Positions 1-9,075 of a stretch of 64,000 bases of DNA are shown here, piece by piece. This DNA comes from a bacterium BRH_c32 (GTDB lineage Bacteria > Bacteroidota > Ignavibacteria > Ignavibacteriales > Melioribacteraceae): contig LOEU01000015.1 in the NCBI GenBank assembly GCA_001516025.1, positions 118,836 to 182,835 of the forward strand, in the 5' to 3' direction. Positions within the stretch are counted from its first letter, which is position 1. Each line of letters starts with the position of its first letter. The position numbers and the translations under genes are program-made. Below the pieces are notes generated by a model that ran no database searches, was not told where the DNA came from, and worked only from the letters and a program-made list of their open reading frames with translations.

Positions 1-437
1 TTAACCCAATTCAAATGTTCCCACGTAAACCAAGAATCTTTTTCTTGATCAAAAACGAAAATTGGTTTATTACAAATCTTTGCAAATTCAGCACCCCAGC
101 CTGTACCTCCTTTTACGGTGTTATCAGCAAGTATATGACCTATGACATAAATTTCCTGACCGTTATTGATCTGATACCAAATGCTCTGAAGCACTTTTCT
201 CAATTTTGGTGTAGCTGTGTAATTACGATTAAGCAATTTAGAAACATATTCCAAACTCACATCACCATTCTTAAGCTCATCATGATTAAGCACTCTAATG
301 CCGCGTGTGCGTTCGATATTATGACCTTCAAAAGTAAAATTAACTTCTTCGATACCTAAGCTTTCGGCTGTTTTTCCAAATTCTGCTTCTGCGCCTTGAA
401 TTCCACCGCTAAATAAAATTACATCTTCTTTATTCAT
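1..437 (-). CDS. Conserved hypothetical protein, partial (C-terminus beyond window)
   Basis: The reading frame opens at an ATG at 437 behind the ribosome-binding site AAGGAAG and runs off the left edge without a stop, giving about 145 residues. The start MNKEDVILFSGG and later stretches such as YVIGHILADNTVKGGTGWG and FAKICNKPIFVFDQ look like a Rossmann-like nucleotide-binding fold of the SLOG/DprA-like kind, with a glycine-rich loop after the first strand. That assignment is by general appearance only; I do not know a function. It is separated from the sulfatase by 155 bases and has its own ribosome-binding site. Upstream, an imperfect promoter-like TATCTTTG (485-492) lies inside the loop of an inverted repeat (476-503). 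Confidence 0.7.
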   Translation of the reverse strand, partial: MNKEDVILFSGGIQGAEAEFGKTAESLGIEEVNFTFEGHNIERTRGIRVLNHDELKNGDVSLEYVSKLLNRNYTATPKLRKVLQSIWYQINNGQEIYVIGHILADNTVKGGTGWGAEFAKICNKPIFVFDQEKDSWFTWEHLNWV

Positions 438-475
438 TTTTCTTCCTTTTCTTAATTAATAATTATTAGATGTTA

Positions 476-503
476 TAAACTGTGCAAAGATACATACAGT
501 TTA
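476..503. promoter_or_regulatory. Inverted repeat with promoter-like core upstream of the left-edge gene
   Basis: TAAACTG (476-482) and CAGTTTA (497-503) are perfect inverted copies around a 14-base loop. On the minus strand the loop contains TATCTTTG, which fits the TAnnTTTG -7 element of Bacteroidota promoters. No convincing upstream element was found. It could be an operator overlapping a promoter for the gene that starts at 437; chance is not excluded in such AT-rich DNA. Confidence 0.25.
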
Positions 504-592
504 GCAATTTCGCATAAAAATACCGGTAATTATATTTTGTAGATAATTTTTGATGCTATGATAATATTCCCAAATGAGTAAATAATTTTTGT

Positions 593-2389
593 TTAATTAA
601 TTTTCTCGAGTATGATCGATTTAAAATCAGCAACATAATTATTCGGTATAAAAGTTGCCTTTAGAAATATTTTATTAGATCCTTTTGGGAGCGTAATTTC
701 TCCGATTTCTAAAATTCCCCACCGGCATTCATAAGCTTCTTGTCTTTTTACTCTATCGGGACTTGGAATAGGAATAAATTCAACCGGAATATTTACTTTA
801 GCAGCGATTGAAATTCCGGCTGTCATTAGTTTTAATTCCGACCCTGTAAACCCTGATGGACAAAAATATTTAAACTTTACTTTGTACTTTGATTCTTTAA
901 TTACAGAGACATTCCAAGATATTTCATCATTTGGCGATTTCCAATTTGTGATCCAGTCATGTGCCCATCCATGCCCTTCAAAAAATCTGAGACTATCGGT
1001 TTTCACAGCATCCACCGCCTGCAATTCTATTGGATAATTATAATCATAACCCAATAATATCGGCTGTGTATCAAATCCATTTTTGGCAACTTCTTTATAC
1101 CAACTATTAATTTTTTCGGAGTAGTTTTTTGTTTCTATCGGTTTTTTATCGGCAATATTATTTTTCTGAAGAGGGTCATTTTTAAAATCATATAACAAAG
1201 AATTGTTTTTCTTATCCTGGACTAAAATATATTTATCATCACGAACAGAAATCGGCGGGTCTTTTAATTTATTCTGTGCAAAGATCAACCTGCTTGATTT
1301 ATCATTGTTTTCATTGTTATCATCTTTTTTTTTGCCTGTGAGTAATCCCGCAAGACTGACTCCATCAAAAGAAAGCGAATCGGGAATTTCGATATTGCAT
1401 AATTCAGCGATAGTAGGAAAAATATCAATATGAGCAGCGAGAGATTTTATAACTGTATTAGGTTTTATTGCGTTAGGATATTTGATAAAGCATGGGACTC
1501 TCACACCCCCATCATCAACAAAACTTTTTATTCCTTTCATTCCACCATTATACCGCCAAGTATTCGGACCATTATCAGTCATAAAAATAAAAATCGTATT
1601 ATCGGTTAAGCCCAATTCATCAATTGTATTTAGTATCCTTTTCGTATTATCATCAATATTTTCTACCATTCCATAGACACATGCGAGAGTATCGCTTAGA
1701 CCCATCTTTTTATATTTATCAAAATACTTATCGGGCACCTGAAATGGACTATGAGGAGCGTTAAAAGGAATATAACATACAAATGGATTCTCTGAATTTT
1801 TATTAATAAAATCGATTGCTGCATCGGTCAATACATCTGTTATATACCCTTTTGTTTTAACGGTTGATCCATTATGCTGTAATTCGGTATCGAAATAATT
1901 ATTCCAATGCCCGGCGCAGAAACCGAAGAATTCATCGAACCCTCTAGCATTAGGTGTGTATGGATATTGATCTCCATTATGCCATTTGCCAAAGCATCCT
2001 GTTGCATAACCCGCATTTTGAAAAACTTGAGCGAATGTGGTTTCATCAAGACGCATTATCTCTTCACGATTAGTAACGCCGGATACCCCCGTGCGAAGAT
2101 GATAACGCCCCGTAAGTAAACTTGCTCTTGAGGGTGCGCATAATGGAGAGACATAAAAATTATTAAACTTAACACCCGAATGAGAAAGTTCATCCAATGC
2201 CGGAGTATTAAGATATTTATTGCCATTGCAAGCTAAGTCCCCCCACCCTTGATCATCGGTAAGTACGATTACTATATTTGGTCTCTTCGGTTCATACCCT
2301 TTGCTAAAATAAGCAGAATTAAGAGCAAGCAAAATAATGCCAATCATTAATTGAGTTCTTATTGTTATGAAGAGATTTTTATAATTCAT
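593..2389 (-). CDS. Secreted S1-family sulfatase with C-terminal beta-sandwich-like domain
   Basis: A 598-residue formylglycine-dependent sulfatase that would remove sulfate esters, probably from a polysaccharide. The N-terminus is a signal peptide (about residues 1-30). Metal-binding aspartates lie in VLTDDQGWGD (D45, D46). The maturation motif CAPSR begins at Cys84, the residue converted to formylglycine, followed by ASLLTGR. Sulfatase sequence reaches to about residue 440. The last 150 residues, with WNVSVIKESKYKVKFKY and a final GSNKIFLKA-type strand, resemble an appended carbohydrate-binding beta-sandwich. It follows kdgK by 276 bases on the same strand, so it may be an outlying member of locus 1 or a separate unit. 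Alginate carries no sulfate, so its substrate is probably another algal or animal polysaccharide. An anaerobic or aerobic formylglycine-generating enzyme is needed and is not in the window. Confidence 0.9.
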   Translation of the reverse strand: MNYKNLFITIRTQLMIGIILLALNSAYFSKGYEPKRPNIVIVLTDDQGWGDLACNGNKYLNTPALDELSHSGVKFNNFYVSPLCAPSRASLLTGRYHLRTGVSGVTNREEIMRLDETTFAQVFQNAGYATGCFGKWHNGDQYPYTPNARGFDEFFGFCAGHWNNYFDTELQHNGSTVKTKGYITDVLTDAAIDFINKNSENPFVCYIPFNAPHSPFQVPDKYFDKYKKMGLSDTLACVYGMVENIDDNTKRILNTIDELGLTDNTIFIFMTDNGPNTWRYNGGMKGIKSFVDDGGVRVPCFIKYPNAIKPNTVIKSLAAHIDIFPTIAELCNIEIPDSLSFDGVSLAGLLTGKKKDDNNENNDKSSRLIFAQNKLKDPPISVRDDKYILVQDKKNNSLLYDFKNDPLQKNNIADKKPIETKNYSEKINSWYKEVAKNGFDTQPILLGYDYNYPIELQAVDAVKTDSLRFFEGHGWAHDWITNWKSPNDEISWNVSVIKESKYKVKFKYFCPSGFTGSELKLMTAGISIAAKVNIPVEFIPIPSPDRVKRQEAYECRWGILEIGEITLPKGSNKIFLKATFIPNNYVADFKSIILEKIN

Positions 2390-2665
2390 TAGTTTCTGCC
2401 AGATTTAATTTCCTTTGTAAATATAACAAAGACTATTTGAAAAAATTTTTCGAATAGGAAATATTAATCTGAGCGCAATCGAATTATTAGTTTGAAGAAT
2501 ATTACTAGAATTGGCAATCACTTCATATGGAGTCAACTGAGAGCGAACTAGAAAAATATCACCCTCAAAGAAAATGAACGAAATAAATAAAGGAAATGTC
2601 TTAGTTCTCATTCAGAGCAATATAAATAACTTGTGCAATAAACTATATTGTTTATCGATATGAAA

Positions 2666-3700
2666 TTATCTTTCTACTCTACCTGATCCGCCACTTTTAA
2701 TTAATTTTTCAATTTCATCAATAGATACTAGGTTAAAATCTCCCGGTATTGAATGTTTAAGACAAGATGCTGCAACTGCAAATTCAAGTGCATCCTTGCT
2801 ATTATTTTTTGTTAAAAGCCCATATATTAACCCACTGGCAAATGAATCTCCGCCTCCAACTCGATCGACAATTTCAATTTCGTAACGAGATGATCTAATT
2901 GGAGCTATGCAATCTTTTTCATCAAGAAGCAGAGCACTCCATCCATTCATTGATGCAGAAAAACTCTCACGAAGCGTAATAGCAACTGCTTTGAAATTAT
3001 AAATCTCTTTTAATTTTTTTGCAATATTGAAATATCCATCTTCATTCAATTTCCCTTCTTCGATATTAGTATTATCTGCTTTTAAACCAAGAGACTTTTC
3101 GGCATCTTCTTCATTTGCAATACAAACATCGACATATTTCATAAGAGGCTTCATAACTGCTTGCGCCTCTTCTTGAGTCCACATCTTAGCTCTGAAATTG
3201 AGATCGCAACTGATAGTAACACCTAATTCTTTTGCAGTAGTGCAAGCTGCGTGTAATGCTTCTTGTGCGTTTTTACCTAATGCAGGTGTGATACCGGTCC
3301 AATGAAACCAATCCGCATTTTCAAAAACCTTCTTCCAATTAATTTCATCAGATTTCATTTGAGTGATTGCAGAATTTGCCCTATCATAAATTACTTTAGA
3401 TGCTCTTTGGCTTGCTCCGGTCTCAAGATAATATATTCCAACACGATCGCCGCCACGAACTATATAATCATCTTTTACTCCAAATCTTCTAAGATGATTT
3501 ATTGCTGATTGACCGATTTCATGTTTTGGCAATTTTGTAACGAAGAAAGAATCTAATCCATAATTAGAAAGAGATACGGCTACATTCGCCTCTCCTCCTC
3601 CATAAGTAGCATCAAAATTTTGTGATTGTACAAAACGTGTGAACCCCGGTGTGGATAACCGAAGCATTATTTCTCCAAATGTTACAACTTTTTTATTCAC
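2666..3700 (-). CDS. kdgK: 2-keto-3-deoxygluconate kinase (PfkB family)
   Basis: A cytoplasmic 344-residue sugar kinase that phosphorylates 2-keto-3-deoxygluconate (KDG) to KDPG. The first PfkB signature appears as [15 protein letters not shown] near residue 35, and the anion-hole signature [12 protein letters not shown] places the catalytic base at Asp285. The length matches KDG kinases. It is the last gene of the alginate run, 26 bases after the hexuronate permease, and it joins the DEH reductase to the KDPG aldolase in the same run, which is what fixes the substrate as KDG rather than ribose or fructose. No clear terminator follows it. Confidence 0.93.
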   Translation of the reverse strand: MNKKVVTFGEIMLRLSTPGFTRFVQSQNFDATYGGGEANVAVSLSNYGLDSFFVTKLPKHEIGQSAINHLRRFGVKDDYIVRGGDRVGIYYLETGASQRASKVIYDRANSAITQMKSDEINWKKVFENADWFHWTGITPALGKNAQEALHAACTTAKELGVTISCDLNFRAKMWTQEEAQAVMKPLMKYVDVCIANEEDAEKSLGLKADNTNIEEGKLNEDGYFNIAKKLKEIYNFKAVAITLRESFSASMNGWSALLLDEKDCIAPIRSSRYEIEIVDRVGGGDSFASGLIYGLLTKNNSKDALEFAVAASCLKHSIPGDFNLVSIDEIEKLIKSGGSGRVER

Positions 3701-3726
3701 TTATGAATCCTCTAATTTTTTATTAA

Positions 3727-4998
3727 TTAATTTTTTTCAACAGGAGCAATATTTTTAGCAAAAATATAAATCGCCAATACACCGAGCGGAACAAAGATAG
3801 CTATCATCATAAAGATAGGTATGTATGAGTATTCTGAAATTATCGGAACTAAGAAATTCATAATAATTACAGCAAACACACCAATTGAACCGCCAAATCC
3901 AGCCAAAGAACCAACTGATTTGCCACTAAAGAGATCGCTTGGGATAGTCTGGATATTACCGATTGTAAATTGGAAACCAAATAGAACGAAGGCAACAATA
4001 ATTACAAATTTCAGAGCAGTATCAGCAATAAGAATTGTAGCAACTAACCCCAAAAACATAATAACTGCACCAATTACAATTGCAGTTTTTCTTGCTTTAT
4101 TAATTGATTCACCTCTATTAATAAGTTTTCCTGCATAGTATCCACCCGAAAGACTACCAATAGCTGCTCCGACATAAGGAACCCAAGCAAAGAATCCAAT
4201 TTCTTTTACGTTAAATCCATATACATCGGCAAGATAAAGCGGCATCCAACCAACAAAAAGCCACCAGATCGGTTCTAAGAAAAATCGTGATATTACAACT
4301 GCCCACGATTCTCTGTGAGATAGAATTTGTTTTAATGATAATCCTTTACGACCCGGATTTTTTTTATCAAGTTCACTCTGACCGGCTAAAATATATTCTT
4401 TTTCTTCATCAGAAATCCAAGGATGTTCAGCAGGTAATTTTTTATTTACAATTAACCAAGGAATCAACCATATAATACCAAATGATCCTACAATCATAAA
4501 AGTTACTTGCCAACCAAAAGCAGACCACAGAGTAGCAATAAGGGGTGGCGCTATAACAGAACCAATTGAAGCTCCTGCATTAAATATTCCTTGAGCCACA
4601 GCTCTTTCTTTAATCGGGAACCATTCTGCATTGCTTTTAACTGCACCTGGCCAGTTACCGGCTTCACCTAATCCTAATGTAACTCTAAGAAATCCGAATG
4701 ATAAAATCCCTCTAGCAAATGAATGCATAAATGAGGAAACTCCCCAAATACCGATTGCGATTACATAACCAATTCTAGTACCGACTTTATCGAAAAGCTT
4801 GCCCGAGACTAATTGACCAATTGCATAAGCCACCATAAAAACATTTAATATAATTGCATAATCACCCTTATCCATTCCAAGGTCTTTGGAAATACTAGGC
4901 CACATAAGACTTAGTGTACTTCTATCTATATAATTTATTACCGTGGCTAAAGCAATAAGTCCAATTATCCACCAGCGTAAGCCCTTAAATTTTTTCAA
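3727..4998 (-). CDS. MFS hexuronate permease (anion:cation symporter family, ExuT-like)
   Basis: An inner-membrane carrier of 423 residues with about twelve hydrophobic segments. The first helix carries NYIDRSTLSLMWPSI, and the loop after helix 2 carries GKLFDKVGTRIGY, the MFS loop motif. GEAGNWPGAVKSNAEWFP is typical of the ACS family that includes hexuronate (ExuT) and glucarate transporters. Between kdgF (29-base gap) and kdgK (26-base gap), it most likely brings unsaturated monouronate or DEH from periplasm to cytoplasm. The exact substrate (DEH, KDG or hexuronate) cannot be read from sequence. Confidence 0.88.
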   Translation of the reverse strand: MKKFKGLRWWIIGLIALATVINYIDRSTLSLMWPSISKDLGMDKGDYAIILNVFMVAYAIGQLVSGKLFDKVGTRIGYVIAIGIWGVSSFMHSFARGILSFGFLRVTLGLGEAGNWPGAVKSNAEWFPIKERAVAQGIFNAGASIGSVIAPPLIATLWSAFGWQVTFMIVGSFGIIWLIPWLIVNKKLPAEHPWISDEEKEYILAGQSELDKKNPGRKGLSLKQILSHRESWAVVISRFFLEPIWWLFVGWMPLYLADVYGFNVKEIGFFAWVPYVGAAIGSLSGGYYAGKLINRGESINKARKTAIVIGAVIMFLGLVATILIADTALKFVIIVAFVLFGFQFTIGNIQTIPSDLFSGKSVGSLAGFGGSIGVFAVIIMNFLVPIISEYSYIPIFMMIAIFVPLGVLAIYIFAKNIAPVEKN

Positions 4999-5026
4999 TT
5001 ATTTGCTCCTATCTTTTTATATAGAA

Positions 5027-5389
5027 TTATTTTTGATAACCGGAAATGCCCTGCATAAAGTCTTCACGGATTGGACTAAATACATCTATTAACATACCTG
5101 CTTCGAGGCATACTGCCCCATGTTCAATTTGAGGGGGAATGTAAAATCCGTCTCCGCCAATAAGTACTTTTTTTTCATCTCCAATCGTTACCTCGAACTT
5201 TCCGCTTACTACATAAGTAGTTTGACTGTGTGGATGTTTATGCAAAGCACCAACTCCATCTTTATCAAAGCTCACTTGTACCATCATTATTTCATCATTA
5301 TATCCCATAAATTTTCTTTTCATTCCGGGTGCAACAGTTTCCCATTCCATCCCTGCTGTTTCTATAAATAAATCACTTTGATATTTCAT
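5027..5389 (-). CDS. kdgF: KdgF-type cupin, uronate linearisation
   Basis: A 120-residue single-domain cupin. KdgF converts the cyclic 4,5-unsaturated monouronate released by lyases to the linear 4-deoxy-5-ketouronate. Cupin motif 1 is ALHKHPHSQTTYVVSGKFEV with likely metal ligands His50, His52 and Gln56; motif 2 is GFYIPPQIEHGAV with His90. DVFSPIRED carries Asp102 and Arg108, which match, as I recall them, the catalytic residues reported for KdgF. It lies 16 bases after the PL17 lyase gene, the source of its substrate. The small size and lack of a signal peptide fit a cytoplasmic enzyme, which implies that the permease next to it imports the unsaturated sugar. Confidence 0.88.
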   Translation of the reverse strand: MKYQSDLFIETAGMEWETVAPGMKRKFMGYNDEIMMVQVSFDKDGVGALHKHPHSQTTYVVSGKFEVTIGDEKKVLIGGDGFYIPPQIEHGAVCLEAGMLIDVFSPIREDFMQGISGYQK

Positions 5390-5405
5390 TTTATTTCTCC
5401 GTTAA

Positions 5406-7583
5406 TTATTTAATTATTGTAATTGGTCCCGTCCAGCTAAAATCTTTATCACCGATTTTTAGTGTATGCTTACTATCGGTTTTATTATCGGAATTAGAAA
5501 TTAATACTATCCATTTAATACCATTCTTTCCTTCAATATCTATTGCAGTAAAATTGGAATCGTTAAATAGTACCTTAATATTTTCAAAATCGGGGTATGA
5601 ATTTTTGGTAAATTCCAGAGTTGGATCAAACTCACCATGCGGTTGGATTATAGATGTAAATACAAAATCTTTTGCTTTTTTTCTAAGCATAATTCCTTGA
5701 TCATTTCTCAAATTGAATTTTGGATCGTTTGCGCCAATTTGAGTAAAATAGATATTCATTGATGGATCAGCGTTGGTGATTATAGAATAAAAACGATGTT
5801 TATTAAGCCATGTGATTATAGCAGTACTATTAGATTTTCCTTCAGCATCTTTCCATAAATGTTGATAGCCGTTCTTATTGCCCATAGTTGTTTTTTCATT
5901 TACATAAGCTTTATAATCAAAATTTGCATCCACGAGATGCCCCATATAATAAAATGGAAGATCATATTGATGTTCATCTTTTGAAACTATTCTAAAAATA
6001 TCTAATACTATTGGTCGATCCAATTTTTCGTCATTTACTAAAGCCATAGTTCTATGCATTTCCACTCCCGGATAAGAATTGAAATCTTTAGCACTCATGA
6101 ATTGAAAATTAGGGTCATCTGCATTATAAAAATATTCGCTTGGAGGATTATTCTCGGATTTATTTCTATTAAAATCAAAATTTGATCTTTCATCAACTAC
6201 AAGAGTATTATGAGCTACGGTATGTAAAGCATAGGAGTCATTTTCAGGAAGATATCTTCCGCCAAATTTTTGGACTACATTAAGAAATCTTGCAGCACCA
6301 TAATCCTGAATTATCTCTTCTCCTTGATCATAGAATAGGAAATGAAGTTTATCAAAATGACCATGAGATAATCCATGAGAGGAATATTTGAATAGAAGAG
6401 TTTCCATATCTTCTTTGCTGCCCCATCTCAAAATTCCTATTCCGCCTTGCTTTCCATCTGCTCCATCAACAAATGAAATACTTTTCCATGAAAATGGGGG
6501 TATAGTCTTAGCTTCTTTTAAAGCGGCAGCGGTTTCTAATCCTGCCGAAGTAAGACTAACTTGGTTTTGTTCTTTTACTAAATTCAATAACTCAAGATCA
6601 TGTCCGTATCTTTCAAATACTACATTAGAAGCAAGAACTAATTCCTGTGAAAGCCATGTTTTTTCTTTGAGTGCGTCATTAATAGGCATAAAAGCACCAT
6701 TAGTATAAGTCATCTGCAATGCAGAATAAAATGCTTTCTTAAGGATTGAATCTCGATGCTTGAAAATATTTAGATCGGGACGATTGTTTTCTAAGGATTC
6801 AGCATAAATGAAAAATGGCCAGAGAGCATAGCGAGCATAATACCCGCCTTCTGTATAATAACCATCGGGAGAAAATAGTTTATCGAGCTGTGGGATAAAA
6901 CCACCTTCATCATCAAGTTTAGAGCCGTGTAATGATTTTTCAATGAAATCCTTTTTATCCAACACAAGTCCCGTCATACCAACTGCGGTTACCATCCAAG
7001 TGCCATGATTATGAATTCTGTCAAATTCTTCTTCACACTCTGTTAAAAAATAATCACACATAGGAACAAAAATATTATCTTTATATAGTTTACGCTCTTC
7101 CGGCTTAAGCCAATCATATATACAATCATAAGCTTGAATAGTATGGATTAACCACACAGTTTCATTTAATGTTTGCCAGAATAATTTACCGGTCATTTCA
7201 ATTTTGCCCTGTGGATGTTTGCCCAATTTAGGATACATCTGTGCATATTGATTAAGCATATCACGAATAAACAGTGCATATTTTATATCACCAGTTACCT
7301 GATACATAATACCTGCGATATACATTTCATTGTAATTTTGTTTATGTTTTTCGTGAGTATATCCGCCACCGGCATCTTTAGGAAAAGGGACATCCATCGG
7401 TTTAGTTAGAGTTTCATCAATCGCCTTTTTGGCTTTTGCGAAAGATTCATTGAATAACGGATATTTATCAAAATCTTTCTTTATTTCGGCTACAGCTTTT
7501 TTGGTCATTAGTAAGGTAGGATGAATTGATTGACCAAAACTCAACTGAAGTGCTAATAAAAATAATACTAATATTTTTTTCAT
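5406..7583 (-). CDS. Exolytic oligoalginate lyase, PL17
   Basis: A 725-residue lyase that splits alginate oligomers into unsaturated monouronate. Signal peptide about 1-18, then an alpha/alpha toroid and a beta-sandwich of the heparinase II/III fold. Against the family archetype Alg17C, the Asn-His pair is Asn192-His193 in RIHNHGTWM, the catalytic tyrosine is in YYTEGGYYARYALWPF (Tyr248 or 249), and the second histidine is in SHGHFDKLHF (His407). It has no T9SS sorting domain, so it should stay in the periplasm, downstream of the surface PL6 enzyme. It lies 59 bases after the DEH reductase gene and just before kdgF, matching its product. Length is normal for PL17 subfamily 2. Confidence 0.92.
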   Translation of the reverse strand: MKKILVLFLLALQLSFGQSIHPTLLMTKKAVAEIKKDFDKYPLFNESFAKAKKAIDETLTKPMDVPFPKDAGGGYTHEKHKQNYNEMYIAGIMYQVTGDIKYALFIRDMLNQYAQMYPKLGKHPQGKIEMTGKLFWQTLNETVWLIHTIQAYDCIYDWLKPEERKLYKDNIFVPMCDYFLTECEEEFDRIHNHGTWMVTAVGMTGLVLDKKDFIEKSLHGSKLDDEGGFIPQLDKLFSPDGYYTEGGYYARYALWPFFIYAESLENNRPDLNIFKHRDSILKKAFYSALQMTYTNGAFMPINDALKEKTWLSQELVLASNVVFERYGHDLELLNLVKEQNQVSLTSAGLETAAALKEAKTIPPFSWKSISFVDGADGKQGGIGILRWGSKEDMETLLFKYSSHGLSHGHFDKLHFLFYDQGEEIIQDYGAARFLNVVQKFGGRYLPENDSYALHTVAHNTLVVDERSNFDFNRNKSENNPPSEYFYNADDPNFQFMSAKDFNSYPGVEMHRTMALVNDEKLDRPIVLDIFRIVSKDEHQYDLPFYYMGHLVDANFDYKAYVNEKTTMGNKNGYQHLWKDAEGKSNSTAIITWLNKHRFYSIITNADPSMNIYFTQIGANDPKFNLRNDQGIMLRKKAKDFVFTSIIQPHGEFDPTLEFTKNSYPDFENIKVLFNDSNFTAIDIEGKNGIKWIVLISNSDNKTDSKHTLKIGDKDFSWTGPITIIK

Positions 7584-7642
7584 CTTTTTAATTCCTATCT
7601 GTTATTCTATCTAAAAATATGAATTTTACTATAATAATTAAT

Positions 7643-8398
7643 CTAAACGAAATAAGTACCGCCATTTATCTCGACACAAGCACCTGTAATAAAGGAAGCT
7701 GAATTAGATGCAAGATATGCAACAAGATCAGCTACTTCATTTGCTTCACCCTCTCTTCTAAGTGGAGTTCCTGCCGCTACATTAACTCTAACTTCCGGTT
7801 TTGTAAATACATTATGGAAAGTAGTATTAATCATTCCCGGCGAAACTGCATTAACTCTAATACCTTTGGGACCCAATTCTTTAGCGAGGGATTTTGTATA
7901 TGTTAAAACGCCACCCTTTGCTGTAGCATAAGCAGCGGCACCCGGTCCGCCCCCATCACGAGCTGCTTGTGATGCGAAATTAATTATTGAACCACCATCT
8001 ACCATGTAAGGAACTACTGCTTTTGTAACAAGGAAAACTGTCTTTAAGTTTAGAGTCATTAATAAATCCCAGAACTTCTCATCCATTTCCCCAATAGTTT
8101 TTCTACCTACAAGTCCACCGGCTACATTAACAAGTATGTCTATTTTTTTACCAAATTCCGCAATAGCTGAATTTATTAATTTTTCGATATCCTCAGATTT
8201 TGTCATATCTCCTTGAACGGCAATAACAGATTTGCCAAGAGCTTTAATTTTACGAACTGTTTCTTCGGCATCATCAGGATTATCATAATAATTTAGACAG
8301 ACTTTAGCACCCTGTTCGGCAAGACGCAAGGATACAGCTCTTCCTATATCTCGAGCTCCACCTGTTACAACTGCAATTTTTCCTGTTAAATCAACCAT
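7643..8398 (-). CDS. DEH reductase, short-chain dehydrogenase
   Basis: A 251-residue SDR that most likely reduces 4-deoxy-L-erythro-5-hexoseulose uronate (DEH) to KDG with NAD(P)H. The nucleotide loop is TGGARDIG, in which the usual middle glycine is an aspartate, a variant seen in other SDRs. The catalytic tetrad is visible as Asn117, Ser143 (INFASQAA), Tyr157 and Lys161 (YATAK). It sits between eda and the PL17 gene, so the step between lyase product and KDG kinase is its natural role. Sequence alone does not separate it from generic 3-oxoacyl or glucose dehydrogenases; the neighbours decide it. Confidence 0.85.
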   Translation of the reverse strand: MVDLTGKIAVVTGGARDIGRAVSLRLAEQGAKVCLNYYDNPDDAEETVRKIKALGKSVIAVQGDMTKSEDIEKLINSAIAEFGKKIDILVNVAGGLVGRKTIGEMDEKFWDLLMTLNLKTVFLVTKAVVPYMVDGGSIINFASQAARDGGGPGAAAYATAKGGVLTYTKSLAKELGPKGIRVNAVSPGMINTTFHNVFTKPEVRVNVAAGTPLRREGEANEVADLVAYLASNSASFITGACVEINGGTYFV

Positions 8399-8418
8399 AT
8401 TAACCTCTTTATTTATAT

Positions 8419-9075
8419 TTAATTCTTTTTATTTGCGTAATAATTTTTAATGCTATTCATGAGTAATTCTGCATTACTCTTGAGCAATGAATAGTTACCT
8501 TCATTAATTACCTTTTTATCCAATAGTGCTGAACCAACACCCACAGCACAAGCCCCTGCATTGAACCATTCGCCTGCATTGGTTAAAGTAACACCTCCGG
8601 TGGGCATTAGTTTAAGATGAGGCATTGGTGCTTTTACTCCTTTGAAAAATTCGATTCCGAGAACGTCTGCCGGAAAAACTTTTATTATATCTGCTCCTAA
8701 TTCATAAGCCAAATTAATTTCAGTTGGAGTAAAACATCCGGGCATTACTGCTTTATTATTATCTTGTGCTTTTTTAATAATTTCTTCCTTTAAGATCGGA
8801 CTTACAACATATTTAGCTCCGGCATCAATCGCCTCTTGAGCCATTCCCGCATTTAATACCGATCCAACACCAACCAACAGTGAATCACCAAATTCTTTAC
8901 AAATTTTTTCGATCATACTTATTGCATTAGGTACCGTCATTGTTATTTCAATTGAACTTACACCTCCGGATTGGAGTGCATCGACGACCTTGAATAATTT
9001 TTTCGGGTCTTCCATTCTTACAACAGCAACTGCGCCGTTTGAAATTAATTTTTCTACTATTTCTTGTTTATTCAT
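8419..9075 (-). CDS. eda: KDPG / 4-hydroxy-2-oxoglutarate aldolase
   Basis: A 218-residue class I aldolase that cleaves KDPG to pyruvate and glyceraldehyde-3-phosphate. The Schiff-base lysine is Lys132 in DIIKVFPAD, the acid-base glutamate is Glu43 in SIEITMTVP, and GCFTPTE is the phosphate-side loop. Its ATG directly abuts the TAG stop of the upstream lyase gene (TAGATG), so the two are probably translationally coupled. With kdgK it completes the lower part of alginate catabolism. Confidence 0.94.
   Translation of the reverse strand: MNKQEIVEKLISNGAVAVVRMEDPKKLFKVVDALQSGGVSSIEITMTVPNAISMIEKICKEFGDSLLVGVGSVLNAGMAQEAIDAGAKYVVSPILKEEIIKKAQDNNKAVMPGCFTPTEINLAYELGADIIKVFPADVLGIEFFKGVKAPMPHLKLMPTGGVTLTNAGEWFNAGACAVGVGSALLDKKVINEGNYSLLKSNAELLMNSIKNYYANKKN

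Noticed and set aside
2405..2611. Open frame of 68 codons between kdgK and the sulfatase, minus strand
   Set aside because: No ribosome-binding site, no recognisable motif, and composition of random AT-rich translation; it fills the gap upstream of the sulfatase and is more likely leader DNA.
2620..2660. CAATATA/TATATTG inverted repeat after kdgK as a terminator
   Set aside because: Only A-T pairs with one G-C, long loop and no T-run; too weak to call.
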